This document shows positions 53,203-62,262 of a stretch of 64,000 nt of DNA, one piece after another. The DNA lies in assembly GCA_001898965.1 (NCBI GenBank), contig MKVW01000009.1, forward strand, positions 124,001 to 188,000, written 5' to 3'. Numbering within the stretch: position 1 is the stretch's first letter; every line of letters starts with the position of its first letter. Source of the stretch: Rhizobiales bacterium 62-17. Its GTDB lineage: Bacteria; Pseudomonadota; Alphaproteobacteria; Rhizobiales; Beijerinckiaceae. A program made the position numbers and the translations under genes. The notes under the pieces were generated by a model. That model was not told the DNA's origin. It ran no database searches and saw only the letters and a program-made list of their open reading frames with translations.

Positions 53203-53775
53203 TTATTCGGTTGACTGCGCCTCGTCTTCGCCGTCGATCTCCTCCGGCAGCACCACATGCACGGCGCCCCCGGCGATATCGACCTTCGGCACCACCAGTT
53301 TGGTGAACGGCAGCAGCGCTTCTTCGCCCGCGCCGGTTTCGATCACCAGAATGTCGCCGGCGCCGAAATTATCGACCGCGCGCACCGTGCCGAAGCGGCT
53401 GCCGTCGGGCAGCACGACAGCCAGCCCGATCAGGTCGGAGAAATAGAATTCATCGTCGTCGGGCGCCGGCAGATTGGCGCGCGGCACGAAGATATCAGCA
53501 TTGGTCAGCGCCTCGGCGGCGTTGCGATCGGCAACGCCCTCGACCTGCGCCACCAGCATATCGTCCTTCACCGGGCGCACGCGCTTGAGCGCGAAGCGGC
53601 GCGTCCCCGTGACATCGGTCAGCCCGCCGTAAGAGCCAAGCGCCAGGGGATCGCCCGTGTAGGATTTGATGCGAATCTCGCCCCGCACCCCGTGCGGCGC
53701 GCCGAAGCGGCCGACGAGTACGAGGCCGGAAGCCGGCGCGACGAATTTGCCGTCGCGCCCGCTTGGAGCAGCCAT
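53203..53775 (-). CDS. rimM: Ribosome maturation factor RimM
   Basis: This 190-residue protein has the N-terminal RimM domain (VLVGRFGAPHGVRGEIRIKSYTGDP) and the C-terminal PRC-barrel (EFYFSDLIGLAVVLPDGSRFGTVRAVDNFGAGDILVI). It assists 30S head assembly and binds S19. Its start overlaps the rpsP stop by one base. In Alphaproteobacteria trmD and rplS normally follow; here a thioesterase gene does. Confidence 0.94.
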   Translation of the reverse strand: MAAPSGRDGKFVAPASGLVLVGRFGAPHGVRGEIRIKSYTGDPLALGSYGGLTDVTGTRRFALKRVRPVKDDMLVAQVEGVADRNAAEALTNADIFVPRANLPAPDDDEFYFSDLIGLAVVLPDGSRFGTVRAVDNFGAGDILVIETGAGEEALLPFTKLVVPKVDIAGGAVHVVLPEEIDGEDEAQSTE

Positions 53776-54137
53776 CAGGCGGCCGGAGCTTCGGCGGCCT
53801 TGGCAGCGGCGGCGGCTTCAGCAGCGGCGCGTTCCTGCGCCTTCTTCTTCGGCTGCGCCTTTTCCGGATTGTTGCGCGCTTCGCGCTTCAGCAGGCCGAG
53901 GCCATCGAGCAGACGCGAGACGCGATCGGTCGGCTGGGCGCCCTTGCCCATCCAGGTCTTGGCCTTCTCGGCATCGAGCACGAGACGCGCCGCATTGTCC
54001 TTGGCCTTCAGCGGATCGAACGTGCCGATCTTCTCGATGAAGCGGCCGTCGCGCGGCATGCGCGAGTCAGCAACCACGACACTGTAGAACGGACGCTTCT
54101 TGGTGCCACCGCGCGAAAGACGAATTTTAAGAGACAT
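53775..54137 (-). CDS. rpsP: 30S ribosomal protein S16
   Basis: This 120-residue protein begins [18 protein letters not shown], the S16 signature, and has the Ala/Lys-rich C-terminal tail common in Alphaproteobacteria. It is 80 bases downstream of ffh and coupled to rimM. Confidence 0.97.
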   Translation of the reverse strand: MSLKIRLSRGGTKKRPFYSVVVADSRMPRDGRFIEKIGTFDPLKAKDNAARLVLDAEKAKTWMGKGAQPTDRVSRLLDGLGLLKREARNNPEKAQPKKKAQERAAAEAAAAAKAAEAPAA

Positions 54138-54217
54138 AGGTACTTCCTTTCAGATCTTCATTTGACGATGCGCGGCAGTCCTGCCCGCATCACACATTTC
54201 ACTTCACTTCTGCATTT

Positions 54218-55771
54218 TCACTTTTTCTTGCCGAACGGGTTGAACCCGCCAGGCGTTCCGCCACCAAGACCAGGCAGTTTCGGCCCGCCTATTCCTGGAA
54301 GTCCGTTCGGCAGAAGCGGACCACCGCTGGTCAAACCCGGCGGTGGCTTCTCGGGGAGCTGCGGCGCAGCGCCCCCCATCTGCTTCTGCAATTCAGCCAT
54401 CTGCTCCGGCGAGGGCATGCCGCCACCACCGAGCCCGAACATCTGCGCCATCTTGCCCATCGGGCCACGCTTGTTGGCGCCACCCATGGCCTTCATCATG
54501 TCGGCCATCTGCCGATGCTGCTTGAGCAAGCGGTTGACGTCTTCGACCTTCATGCCGGCGCCGGCGGCGATACGCTTCTTGCGCGACGCCTTCAGCACGT
54601 CCGGATTGCGCCGCTCGGCACGGGTCATCGACAGAATGATGGCGCGCTGGCGCTTGATCATCTTGTCGTCAATACGCGAGGCGATCTGGTCCTTCATCTT
54701 GGCGATGCCGGGCAGCATGCCCATGATGCCGCCAAGGCCGCCGATCTTTTCCACCTGCGCCAATTGTTCGGCCATGTCGTCGAGGTCGAACTTGCCCTTG
54801 CGCATCTTCTCGGCGATGGCCTGGGCTTTCTCGGCATCGATCGACGCCGCCGCCTTTTCGACCAAAGCGACGATGTCGCCCATGCCGAGAATGCGGTTGG
54901 CGATGCGCTGCGGATTGAAATCGTCGAGGTCCTCGACCTTTTCACCCGTACCGATGAGCTTGATCGGCTTGCCGGTGACGGCGCGCATGGAAAGCGCGGC
55001 ACCGCCACGGCCATCGCCATCGGTGCGGGTCAGCACGATGCCGGTGATGCCGACGCGATCGTTGAAATTGCGCGCCAGATTGACGGCGTCCTGGCCGGTC
55101 AGCGAGTCGGCGACCAAAAGAATTTCATGCGGGCTGGCGGCGCGCTTGATCTCCGCCATTTCCTCCATCAACGGCTCGTCGATGTGGGTGCGGCCGGCGG
55201 TGTCGAGCAAGACGACGTCATAGCCCTGCAGACGCGCGGCTTGTTCGGCGCGCTGCGCGATCTGCACCGGCGTCTGCCCGGCAACGATCGGCAAAGTGTC
55301 GACGCCGACCTGGCGGCCGAGCACGGCAAGCTGTTCCTGCGCCGCCGGACGCTTCACGTCGAGCGAAGCCATCAGCACCTTGCGCTTCATGCGGTCGGTG
55401 AGGCGGCGGGCAATTTTGGCAGTGGTCGTGGTTTTACCGGCACCCTGCAAGCCGACCATCATGATGGCGACGGGAGGCGAAGCGGAGAGATCGATCGTCT
55501 CGGCGGTGGAGCCCAAGGTTTCGATCAGCACGTCGTTGACGATCTTGACGACCATCTGGCCCGGCGTGACCGATTTCACCACATTGGCGCCGATGGCCTG
55601 GACGCGCACCTTCTCGGTGAAGTCGCGCACCACATCGAGCGCCACGTCGGCCTCAAGCAGGGCGCGGCGCACTTCGCGCATGGCGGTATTGACGTCGCTC
55701 TCGGAGAGAGCGCCGCGCCGCGTCAGCGTATCGAATATGCCGGAGAGCTTGTCGGAAAGGCCCTCGAACAT
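54218..55771 (-). CDS. ffh: Signal recognition particle protein Ffh
   Basis: This 517-residue GTPase targets inner-membrane proteins with 4.5S RNA. It has an N domain, G domain motifs GLQGAGKTTTTAKIA, DTAGRTHIDEPLM and TRTDGDGRGGAALS, and a methionine-rich M domain at about 310-450. The tail is rich in Gly and Pro. ATG at 55771 (MFEGLSDKLSG) is the conserved N-terminus; the extended frame upstream has no family match. No 4.5S RNA gene is visible here. Confidence 0.96.
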   Translation of the reverse strand: MFEGLSDKLSGIFDTLTRRGALSESDVNTAMREVRRALLEADVALDVVRDFTEKVRVQAIGANVVKSVTPGQMVVKIVNDVLIETLGSTAETIDLSASPPVAIMMVGLQGAGKTTTTAKIARRLTDRMKRKVLMASLDVKRPAAQEQLAVLGRQVGVDTLPIVAGQTPVQIAQRAEQAARLQGYDVVLLDTAGRTHIDEPLMEEMAEIKRAASPHEILLVADSLTGQDAVNLARNFNDRVGITGIVLTRTDGDGRGGAALSMRAVTGKPIKLIGTGEKVEDLDDFNPQRIANRILGMGDIVALVEKAAASIDAEKAQAIAEKMRKGKFDLDDMAEQLAQVEKIGGLGGIMGMLPGIAKMKDQIASRIDDKMIKRQRAIILSMTRAERRNPDVLKASRKKRIAAGAGMKVEDVNRLLKQHRQMADMMKAMGGANKRGPMGKMAQMFGLGGGGMPSPEQMAELQKQMGGAAPQLPEKPPPGLTSGGPLLPNGLPGIGGPKLPGLGGGTPGGFNPFGKKK

Positions 55772-55989
55772 GCAAAAACTCCAATTCGCTCGATTGAAAC
55801 GTTCCAAAGCGAAGCGCGCCCGGGGGCGCATTGCGCTGCCGGGCGTTGACCCCGAACCTCAAGGGGTTCCACGGGGCTGTGTCAAAAGAACGTCTCTGAC
55901 GAGAGTGAGAGGCTTTTAGGTGGGGATGGGGGGAGAGTCAACGTTCGCCGGCCAAGCTCGTGGCCAAACTCTTGATCAAACTCTTGGCC

Positions 55990-56805
55990 CTACTGCGCTT
56001 CCATGGCGCAAAGCCCCGTACACTCCTTCCTCTCGAAAGCCGCCTTGAAGGCCAGCGCCTTGGCCCGCTCCGGCCCGCTCAGGCTGGCCAGAACCGTGTT
56101 GACCTGGGCGACCAGTGCCGTGCGGTCGGCCGGCGCGGTCGAGGCGGCCAGGGTTGCCGCGCCCTCGGCCAGCGCATCGAGCAAAATCGCCTGGTTTTCC
56201 GAGCGCAAGCCGGGGGAGCGCAGCATCAGCACGATGCCTGTCACCATCTCGTTGATTCCAAGGCGTATTTTGCGCAGCCCATCACGACGGGCGGCATTCA
56301 TCTGGGCCGCCGGCAGCGTGGCGAGGAAATCGCTGATGGCTTCAAGCCCGGCCGCCTGCACACGCAGGAGATAGGCACCCGCCCGGGCGATTTCGTCCTG
56401 ATATTTCGCGGTATTGGCCGCCGTATCCGGCACCATTCCCGCTTGCGGCGCGAACAGAACATAGGTCTTGAAGAGCGACCCTGCCCGATCGATGACGGGC
56501 AGCAGCGCCGGCACGTCGGCAGGTCGATAAGGCGGCGCACCCAAAGTCGCCTTCACATCCCAGAACCGCCCGAGCACCTTGGCGTGGTCCGGGTTCGACC
56601 AGCGCGGCAGATCCGCCGCCGCCCGGGTCTGGCGCGCCAAGGCATCGACCGCCTGGAAGGCGGCAGCCGATTCAGCCTGGTTCGCCTGCGAAATCTCGGC
56701 TTGGCTTGAAGAGGGGGAGAGACCCAACCAAAGCGAAATCAAAACCGCCGGAAATACAGTCTTCAAAACAATCACCATCGCAGGAGCCCAACGCCCCTGC
56801 GGCAT
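55990..56805 (-). CDS. Secreted helical protein of unknown function next to CYTH-CHAD
   Basis: This 271-residue protein has a hydrophobic leader (VIVLKTVFPAVLISLWLGLSP, cleavage near SSSQA at about 35) and an otherwise helical, Ala-rich body. The C-terminal ERKECTGLCAM holds two Cys that could pair in the periplasm. It is not recognised as a known family. ATG at 56805 has GAAGG upstream and lies 8 bases after the CYTH-CHAD stop, so the two are probably one operon. Confidence 0.7.
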   Translation of the reverse strand: MPQGRWAPAMVIVLKTVFPAVLISLWLGLSPSSSQAEISQANQAESAAAFQAVDALARQTRAAADLPRWSNPDHAKVLGRFWDVKATLGAPPYRPADVPALLPVIDRAGSLFKTYVLFAPQAGMVPDTAANTAKYQDEIARAGAYLLRVQAAGLEAISDFLATLPAAQMNAARRDGLRKIRLGINEMVTGIVLMLRSPGLRSENQAILLDALAEGAATLAASTAPADRTALVAQVNTVLASLSGPERAKALAFKAAFERKECTGLCAMEAQ

Positions 56806-56812
56806 TACACCT

Positions 56813-58399
56813 TCAATGCCAGAATTTTTCCAGCTTGCGGAAGGTCTTCCAGCTCTGCGCCAGATGCGTCTCGGCATCGGCCGCGCCGCGCGCGCACCAG
56901 CCCAGCACCATGCCCGCCGCACCGTCGATCGTGCCCTCGCCTTGCAGCGCCGTCACGATTGTGTGCGCGGTGATCGTGTCGTTATAGGCGCCGAACACGT
57001 CCTGCAGTTTTGAAATCGTGCGGATGAACGATTTCGCTCCGGCTTTGTGCGGATAGAGCGCGGTGAAAAATTCGGCGGCGTACCGCAGATCCTTGAAGGC
57101 GATGCGCAGGCGGTGGCGCTCGTCCACGGTCAGGCGTTCGAGATCCTTGCCGCGCTTGCGCACGCGCTTGTGCAACCGGTCGAGAGTTTCGGCGGCAAAG
57201 GTCTTGGCCGGCATGGACAGGCGGCCAAGCGCCTCCACGTCGAGCGCGCCGCGCCAGCCCCGCCGCAGCACGAAACTATAAAGTTCCAGCACGAAGCCCG
57301 TGGTCATCGGATCGAGCAGAACCGCACGCACCTTTTCATAGCCCTCGAAGCGACGCACCGCCGCACTTTCGAGCAGCGGACCGAAATCCGCATCGTCCTT
57401 CAACGTGCTGCCCGGCCCATCCTGCACCAAGGCGGTGAAGGCATCCATGTCGCGCGCCTGCCCCATGGCCGACGCTATATCGGCGGCGCGACGCTCGAGA
57501 ATGGCGAAGTCGGCACATGGGAATTCGCGCTGGAACAATTTGATCGCCGCGCGCAGACGGCGCAGCGCCACGCGCATCTGATGCACGGATTCCGGTAACT
57601 CAGCTTCGAGAAGCCCCGGCCAATTGGCGACGAATTGCTCCACGGCCGCAATGAGAATCGAACCCATCGCCACTTCCGTCGCCGCATCGTCGGCAAGCGA
57701 CAGCGGCAGCGCCTTCACGCATTGCGGCAATTCACCTGCCGCCAAAGCATACCCGCGCTCCGACTTGGTGCGCGAACCAAGCCGCAGGCCGCAAGCGTCG
57801 GTGAGACGCGCGGCCAAATCGATGAGATCGCCAATATCGCCGTCCGCCAGTTCGAACTCGATCTCCTCGACTTCGACGCTACGATCCCCAGCGAAGACAT
57901 GGCCGCGATCGACGGCCACTTTGATATTCGAGAGGCCCGGCAAGGCCACCGCGTCGCGCCGCTTCAACTCGGTGGTGAAGCGCGGCTCGAGCGGCGCTTC
58001 ACCACAAACACCGCGAATGAGTGCTGCCGTATCGGCGCCAAGCGCGTCGATGTCAGGCTCGGGGCCAGCGAGACGCGCTTCCGCTTCGCCGCGTTCGAAC
58101 GCGGTCGCCGCATCATCGCTGCGCCATTTGAAGGTGAGCACATGGCGTCCACGCACCTTGCGCACGCGCAACGCCATGCCGGCGGCACGCAGCCGCTCGT
58201 CGGCGGTGTCGAAATAAACAGAGTGCAGGTTTGCCGCGCGGGGCCGAAACGCCGCACCATTGCGGGCGAGCCAGTCGCAAGCATCAACGATTTGTCGCGT
58301 ATCGCCAGTCAGCTTGATTTCAATTTCTCGGCCCACCGTCTGCGGGGCTTCCGCAACAGTATCGGGGGCCGGCGCGACCATATCGGTCGTGTCTGTCAT
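56813..58399 (-). CDS. CYTH-CHAD domain protein (inorganic triphosphatase/polyphosphate binding)
   Basis: This 528-residue protein joins two domains. The CYTH domain (about residues 20-225) has the EIEIKL motif and the tunnel-lining charged residues of triphosphate tunnel enzymes, and likely hydrolyses inorganic triphosphate. The CHAD domain (about 240-520) has conserved His and Arg (VHQMRVALRRLRAAIKLF), which bind polyphosphate. The pairing points to polyphosphate metabolism. The stop of a possible small upstream frame overlaps its ATG, but that frame is doubtful. Confidence 0.92.
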   Translation of the reverse strand: MTDTTDMVAPAPDTVAEAPQTVGREIEIKLTGDTRQIVDACDWLARNGAAFRPRAANLHSVYFDTADERLRAAGMALRVRKVRGRHVLTFKWRSDDAATAFERGEAEARLAGPEPDIDALGADTAALIRGVCGEAPLEPRFTTELKRRDAVALPGLSNIKVAVDRGHVFAGDRSVEVEEIEFELADGDIGDLIDLAARLTDACGLRLGSRTKSERGYALAAGELPQCVKALPLSLADDAATEVAMGSILIAAVEQFVANWPGLLEAELPESVHQMRVALRRLRAAIKLFQREFPCADFAILERRAADIASAMGQARDMDAFTALVQDGPGSTLKDDADFGPLLESAAVRRFEGYEKVRAVLLDPMTTGFVLELYSFVLRRGWRGALDVEALGRLSMPAKTFAAETLDRLHKRVRKRGKDLERLTVDERHRLRIAFKDLRYAAEFFTALYPHKAGAKSFIRTISKLQDVFGAYNDTITAHTIVTALQGEGTIDGAAGMVLGWCARGAADAETHLAQSWKTFRKLEKFWH

Positions 58400-58642
58400 G
58401 GTTTAATCGGGTCCTGAAGCGCAGGGGGTTCATGAAGAACGCGTGCGGGCGGTCCGCTGCCGCCGGCACCATAGGCCGTCACCTCCATGTCATAATCAAG
58501 CCGCGCCGCGCGGCTTTTTGCAAGCGCAATCAGAAATCTCGTCGCTCGGATTGTCATGCTCCCAGCGATCTCCGCATCCATCGCCATCCGCCAAAACTGC
58601 GTATAGGATGGAGCCAACAACGAATTTTGGGATGGAAACACG

Positions 58643-59689
58643 ATGATCAGGCGCATGGCCGGCGCTGATGCCGGCACTTTTCGCATGTTTTGCACCGCCT
58701 TCGCCTTTAGTCTGCTGACCGCAGTGACATCGGCGCAAGCCGATCCGGTCGCGGACTTCTACAAAGGCAAAAACCTGCAGTTTCTGGTCGGCGTCAGTGC
58801 CGGCGGCGGTTACGACCTGCAAATGCGCCTCGTGGCGCGTCATATCGTCCGCTTCATTCCCGGCAATCCGACGCCCGTGCCGCAAAACATGACCGGCGCG
58901 ACGGGCTTGGTCATGGCCAATTATCTTTATCGCGTCGCGCCACGGGACGGCACGGCCATCGGCCTGATCCAGAACGGCCTTCCCACTTATCAGGCGGTCG
59001 GTAAGGAAGGCGTGCAATTCGATGTGCGGCAGTTCCAATGGCTTGGCGCACTGACGCCAACCACCGAAACCATGATCGCCTGGAAGACCACCGGCGTTCA
59101 CACGATTGCAGAAGCGCGGAATAAGGAGATCATCGCCGGGTCCAATGGCACGTCAGGCATCACTTACATCTATCCGGTGATGCTGAACGATCTCGCCGGC
59201 ACCAAGTTCAAGATGATCACCGGCTATCCCGGTTCCAGCGCGCTCAATCTCGCCATGGAACGCGGCGAAGTCGAAGCGCGCAACAATTCCTGGGACAGCA
59301 TCAAGAGCACCAAGCCGAACTGGATCGCCAATCGCGATGTGTCGATCTTGGTCTACTCCGGCCTGAAGCCCGACGAGCTGAAGGACGTGCCTGAACTCGA
59401 CGACGTGATCGCCGATGCCAACGATCGGCTGGTGGCGCGCGTCGTCACCTCGGGCAATCGCCTCGGCTATCCCTTCACCGTCATGCCCGGCGTGCCGGCC
59501 GAACGCGTCGCCGCTTTGCGCTCAGCCTTCGCCGCCATGACCAAGGATGCGGAATTCTTGAAGGAAGCCGCCGCCGCACAGATCGAGGTCAAGCCGATCG
59601 CGCCGCAACGCATGCATGACACCATCGAAGCTTTGTTCGCCGTGCCCGAACCGTTGAAGCAGCGGGCGCGAAAATATTTCGAGCAATAA
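58643..59689 (+). CDS. Bug/TctC-type solute-binding receptor
   Basis: This 348-residue protein has a signal peptide (FRMFCTAFAFSLLTAVTSAQA, cleavage near AQA at about 33) and a tricarboxylate receptor fold opening KNLQFLVGVSAGGGYDLQMRLVARHI. The following segments GNPTPVPQNMTGATGLVMANYLYRVAPRDGTAIG match the family, though this is a divergent subgroup. It is followed within 61 bases by a UbiD-type decarboxylase on the same strand, so its ligand may be that enzyme's aromatic acid. Confidence 0.84.
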   Translation: MIRRMAGADAGTFRMFCTAFAFSLLTAVTSAQADPVADFYKGKNLQFLVGVSAGGGYDLQMRLVARHIVRFIPGNPTPVPQNMTGATGLVMANYLYRVAPRDGTAIGLIQNGLPTYQAVGKEGVQFDVRQFQWLGALTPTTETMIAWKTTGVHTIAEARNKEIIAGSNGTSGITYIYPVMLNDLAGTKFKMITGYPGSSALNLAMERGEVEARNNSWDSIKSTKPNWIANRDVSILVYSGLKPDELKDVPELDDVIADANDRLVARVVTSGNRLGYPFTVMPGVPAERVAALRSAFAAMTKDAEFLKEAAAAQIEVKPIAPQRMHDTIEALFAVPEPLKQRARKYFEQ

Positions 59690-59749
59690 CCGTTACGCCG
59701 TGGCATAGAGCCGAAAACAACACGCCCGATAAACTTTGGAGAAAACGCC

Positions 59750-61300
59750 ATGGACGATACGACCAACACGGTGCGCGCGCCGATTCAGGATTTGCGCGAA
59801 TGGCTCGCCCGTGTGGAGGAGATCGGCGAACTGGTGCGCGTCGACAAGCCGGTCGATCGCGACGAGGAAATGAGCGCCATCTCCTATCTGCTCGCCAAGC
59901 AGAAACCTTCGCCCGCCGCACTGTTCAGCAAGGTCGTAGGCTTCGACAACAACCCGATCGGCGCACGCCATCTCTGGTCGCCGTTTGGTCCGAGCGTGCG
60001 CCGTATCGCCATTTCGCTGGAGGAAGACCCCGATACGCCGACGGTCGAGTTGATCCGCCGCACCAAGGACAAATTGAAACGGCGCACGCCGCCGCGCGAG
60101 GTGCAGCGCGCCGAAGCGCCGGTCTATGAGAACACGCTCACCGGCAAGGACATCGATCTCGATCTGCTGCCGATCCCCAAACACTGGCCGCGCGACGGCG
60201 GCCGCTATGCCGGCACCTGCGATGCCGTCATCACCCGTGATCCCGAGACCGGTTATCTCAACATCGGCACCTATCGGATGATGCAGCAGGACAAGAACCA
60301 TGTCGGGCTCTATCTGTCGCCCGGCAAGGACGCGCGCTTGCACATTCAGAAGGCCTGGGACAAGGGCGAGCCGCTGCATGTCGCCGCCGCCTGGGGTATC
60401 GATCCCTTGTTCATGCTGGTGGGCTCGCAATCCTTCCCCAAGACCGTGTCGGAATATGAATACGCCGGCGGCATCAAGGGCCAGCCGATCCCCGTCGTCA
60501 AAGGCACGACCACCGATCTGTTGATCCCTGCCAATGCCGAACTCGTCATCGAAGGCATTTTGCGGCCCAACGCTTTGAAGGCGGAAGGCCCGTTCGGCGA
60601 ATTCACCGGCTATTACGGCAAGCCGGAAGCCGCCTGCCCGCTCGTCGAAATCACCGCGGTTCACTATCGCACCAGTCCGGTGCTGACGAATGCCTTGATG
60701 GCCGACTATCCCTCCTGCGAGCAGAGCGGCTTTTTCGCCATCGTCCGCTCGGCCAAGATTTGGGACGATTTCGACAAGCTCGGCGTGCTTGGCATTCAGG
60801 GCATCTATTCGCATCCCGCCGCAGCCGGTGGTTTCGGCATGACCATCATCAGTTTGCAGCAGCGCTATGCCGGCCATGCGGCGCAGGTGCTGGCACTCGC
60901 CGCGCAAGTCCCCGGTGGCGCCTACTACACCAAATTCATCATCGCCGTGGACGACGATGTCGATCCAACCGACATCGACCAGGTGCTATGGGCCATGGGC
61001 AGCCGCTGCAATCCGATCGACGACATGGACATCCTGCGCAACACCTGGAGCACGCCGCTCGATCCGTCGCAAAATCCGCCGGAGAAACGGCCCTATGGCT
61101 CGAAAGTGCTGATCAACGCCTGCAAGGATCACCGCTACCTGCCGGTGTTTTCGGCCCGCACCACTTTGCGCAAATCGACCTACGACAAAGTGGCGGCGCG
61201 CTGGGAGGAATTGGGCTTGCCCGGCAAGGCGCCGCAGGTGCGCGCCTTCGAGAGCGAAGAACGGTTCGTCTATCAGGAAGAAGGCCAGAAGAGCCGCTAA
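59750..61300 (+). CDS. UbiD-family prenyl-FMN-dependent decarboxylase
   Basis: This 516-residue enzyme matches reversible aromatic or acrylic acid decarboxylases. It has the UbiD triad placed as expected: Arg176 in LNIGTYRMM and Glu279 and Glu284 in AEGPFGEFTGYYG. The Asn of NIGT and a Mn/K-binding Glu region follow the family. It needs prenylated FMN from a UbiX protein, which is not encoded in the window. It is downstream of a Bug receptor and is followed by a strong terminator. The substrate is not known; phenylphosphate, protocatechuate and phthalate-type acids are options. Confidence 0.88.
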   Translation: MDDTTNTVRAPIQDLREWLARVEEIGELVRVDKPVDRDEEMSAISYLLAKQKPSPAALFSKVVGFDNNPIGARHLWSPFGPSVRRIAISLEEDPDTPTVELIRRTKDKLKRRTPPREVQRAEAPVYENTLTGKDIDLDLLPIPKHWPRDGGRYAGTCDAVITRDPETGYLNIGTYRMMQQDKNHVGLYLSPGKDARLHIQKAWDKGEPLHVAAAWGIDPLFMLVGSQSFPKTVSEYEYAGGIKGQPIPVVKGTTTDLLIPANAELVIEGILRPNALKAEGPFGEFTGYYGKPEAACPLVEITAVHYRTSPVLTNALMADYPSCEQSGFFAIVRSAKIWDDFDKLGVLGIQGIYSHPAAAGGFGMTIISLQQRYAGHAAQVLALAAQVPGGAYYTKFIIAVDDDVDPTDIDQVLWAMGSRCNPIDDMDILRNTWSTPLDPSQNPPEKRPYGSKVLINACKDHRYLPVFSARTTLRKSTYDKVAARWEELGLPGKAPQVRAFESEERFVYQEEGQKSR

Positions 61301-61333
61301 GGTCTTTGCCCGAACAAGCGTAGAATCAAAAAC

Positions 61334-61358
61334 GGCGGGAAAAGTCCCGCCGCTTTTT
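61334..61358. terminator. Bidirectional terminator between UbiD and small secreted protein
   Basis: GGCGGGA (61334-61340) and TCCCGCC (61345-61351) form a stem with a 4-base loop. A T-run (GCTTTTTT) follows on the plus strand and a GTTTTT on the minus strand, so it can serve both convergent genes. Confidence 0.87.
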
Positions 61359-61377
61359 TACTTCTTGGAAGAAGCGA

Positions 61378-61641
61378 TCAATTGTCCGGATAGGGACAGG
61401 TTTCTTCGTTTTCCCATTGCAGGCCACCGCCAACCGTCGGCACTTGCATGCGGGTCGGATAGCAATTGCCATCCACCGTTTCCGGGCCCGGCGGGACGGT
61501 CGCCACGAAGTTCTGTTCCTGCTGGATTTGGGTGGCGTGGTGATGACGGGCACGGGCTGCGGAAGCGGGCGAAGCGGCGAGACCGGCAAGCACAGCGGCC
61601 GCGGCAACGGCCGGAACGAGGCGTGTGCTGAAAATCAACAT
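61378..61641 (-). CDS. Small secreted protein, paralog A
   Basis: This 87-residue protein has a signal peptide (LVPAVAAAAVLAGLAASPASA, cleavage near residue 28), a His-rich region (ARARHHHATQ), and a C-terminal part with two Cys. The segment NCYPTRMQVPTVGGGLQWENEETCPY matches the next gene (GCYATRIQEPVVGAGLQWVPELTCPY) at most positions. The Cys residues probably form a disulfide in the periplasm. No known function. GGAG precedes the ATG. Confidence 0.78.
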   Translation of the reverse strand: MLIFSTRLVPAVAAAAVLAGLAASPASAARARHHHATQIQQEQNFVATVPPGPETVDGNCYPTRMQVPTVGGGLQWENEETCPYPDN

Positions 61642-61971
61642 GGTGTTTTCTCCGTGATAAAATGATCACGGCTTCCGAGGTGCGCCGCAATTGCGATTGG
61701 ATTCCGGCTCAATTTTGTCCGTTTCGCCACAAGCATGTATTTCCGGTAATGTCGCATCAAGATTTGTCTTTCACTTAAGCCCTGTCTCGCAAGGGTTTTC
61801 ATGATCATGATCTCAACACGATCTATTCCGTCAGTCGCGGCTTCGTGAAACGACCCATGGGTAAAGTCACGCGCTCGTGACTTAATTTTGCCTCCACATG
61901 CGGCAGCCTTCACAAGGAAAACGGCGAGATCGCTCTCGCCGCTTTGCCAAACATCATCTGCTTACGACTCA
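61642..61971. repeat. Intergenic region duplicated at 62263-62540, unit A
   Basis: This 330-base gap holds no gene. The 30-base block 61726-61755 matches 62374-62403 at 26 of 30 positions, and GGCTTCGTGAAA (61839-61850) plus CACGCGCTCGTG (61868-61879) recur at 62485 and 62514 with the same spacing. It is the upstream part of the duplicated unit and probably carries the promoter of paralog A. Confidence 0.8.
61917..61942 (-). terminator. Terminator after paralog B
   Basis: On the minus strand GGCGAGA and TCTCGCC (arms 61923-61929 and 61934-61940) enclose a 4-base loop and are followed by GTTTTCC. It lies about 30 bases after the stop of the gene at 61972. Confidence 0.82.
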
Positions 61972-62262
61972 TCATTCATACGGGCAGGTCAATTCCGGCA
62001 CCCACTGCAGACCAGCACCAACGACCGGCTCTTGAATGCGCGTCGCATAGCAGCCACCACCCGACTCACTGTCGCGCATGATGGCCGGCTCCGCTGTTGG
62101 CGCCGCCTCTTCAGGCTGCAGCGCCTGATAGGATTGTTCCGTCTGTTGCTGCTGATGACGATGATGGCGCGTGGCGGCCGAGGCCGGCGCCGACGCCAGA
62201 CCGCCCAGCAAGGCGGCGACGGCGATAACGGGAATAAGACGCTTATGGTTCAAGCTTAACAT
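61972..62262 (-). CDS. Small secreted protein, paralog B
   Basis: This 96-residue protein has a signal peptide (LIPVIAVAALLGGLASAPASA, cleavage near residue 30), a His/Gln-rich stretch (TRHHRHQQQQTEQ), a Glu/Pro-rich middle and two Cys. Its C-terminal region matches paralog A, and the upstream DNA is duplicated too. ATG at 62262 has GGAG 8 bases upstream. It may act as a periplasmic metal- or oxidant-interacting protein given the His run; this is inference. Confidence 0.78.
   Translation of the reverse strand: MLSLNHKRLIPVIAVAALLGGLASAPASAATRHHRHQQQQTEQSYQALQPEEAAPTAEPAIMRDSESGGGCYATRIQEPVVGAGLQWVPELTCPYE

Noticed and set aside
54515..55849. A 444-codon open frame antisense to ffh
   Set aside because: Shadow of the GTPase gene; no recognisable fold.
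55772..55989. 4.5S RNA gene near ffh
   Set aside because: The conserved GGTCAGG...GGAAG core of SRP RNA is not present here or in the other gaps inspected.
58396..58695. A 99-codon frame whose stop overlaps the CYTH-CHAD start
   Set aside because: The ATGA-type overlap is suggestive, but there is no well-placed ribosome site, the upper part overlaps the divergent Bug-receptor start, and the text matches nothing I know. It may just be leader sequence.
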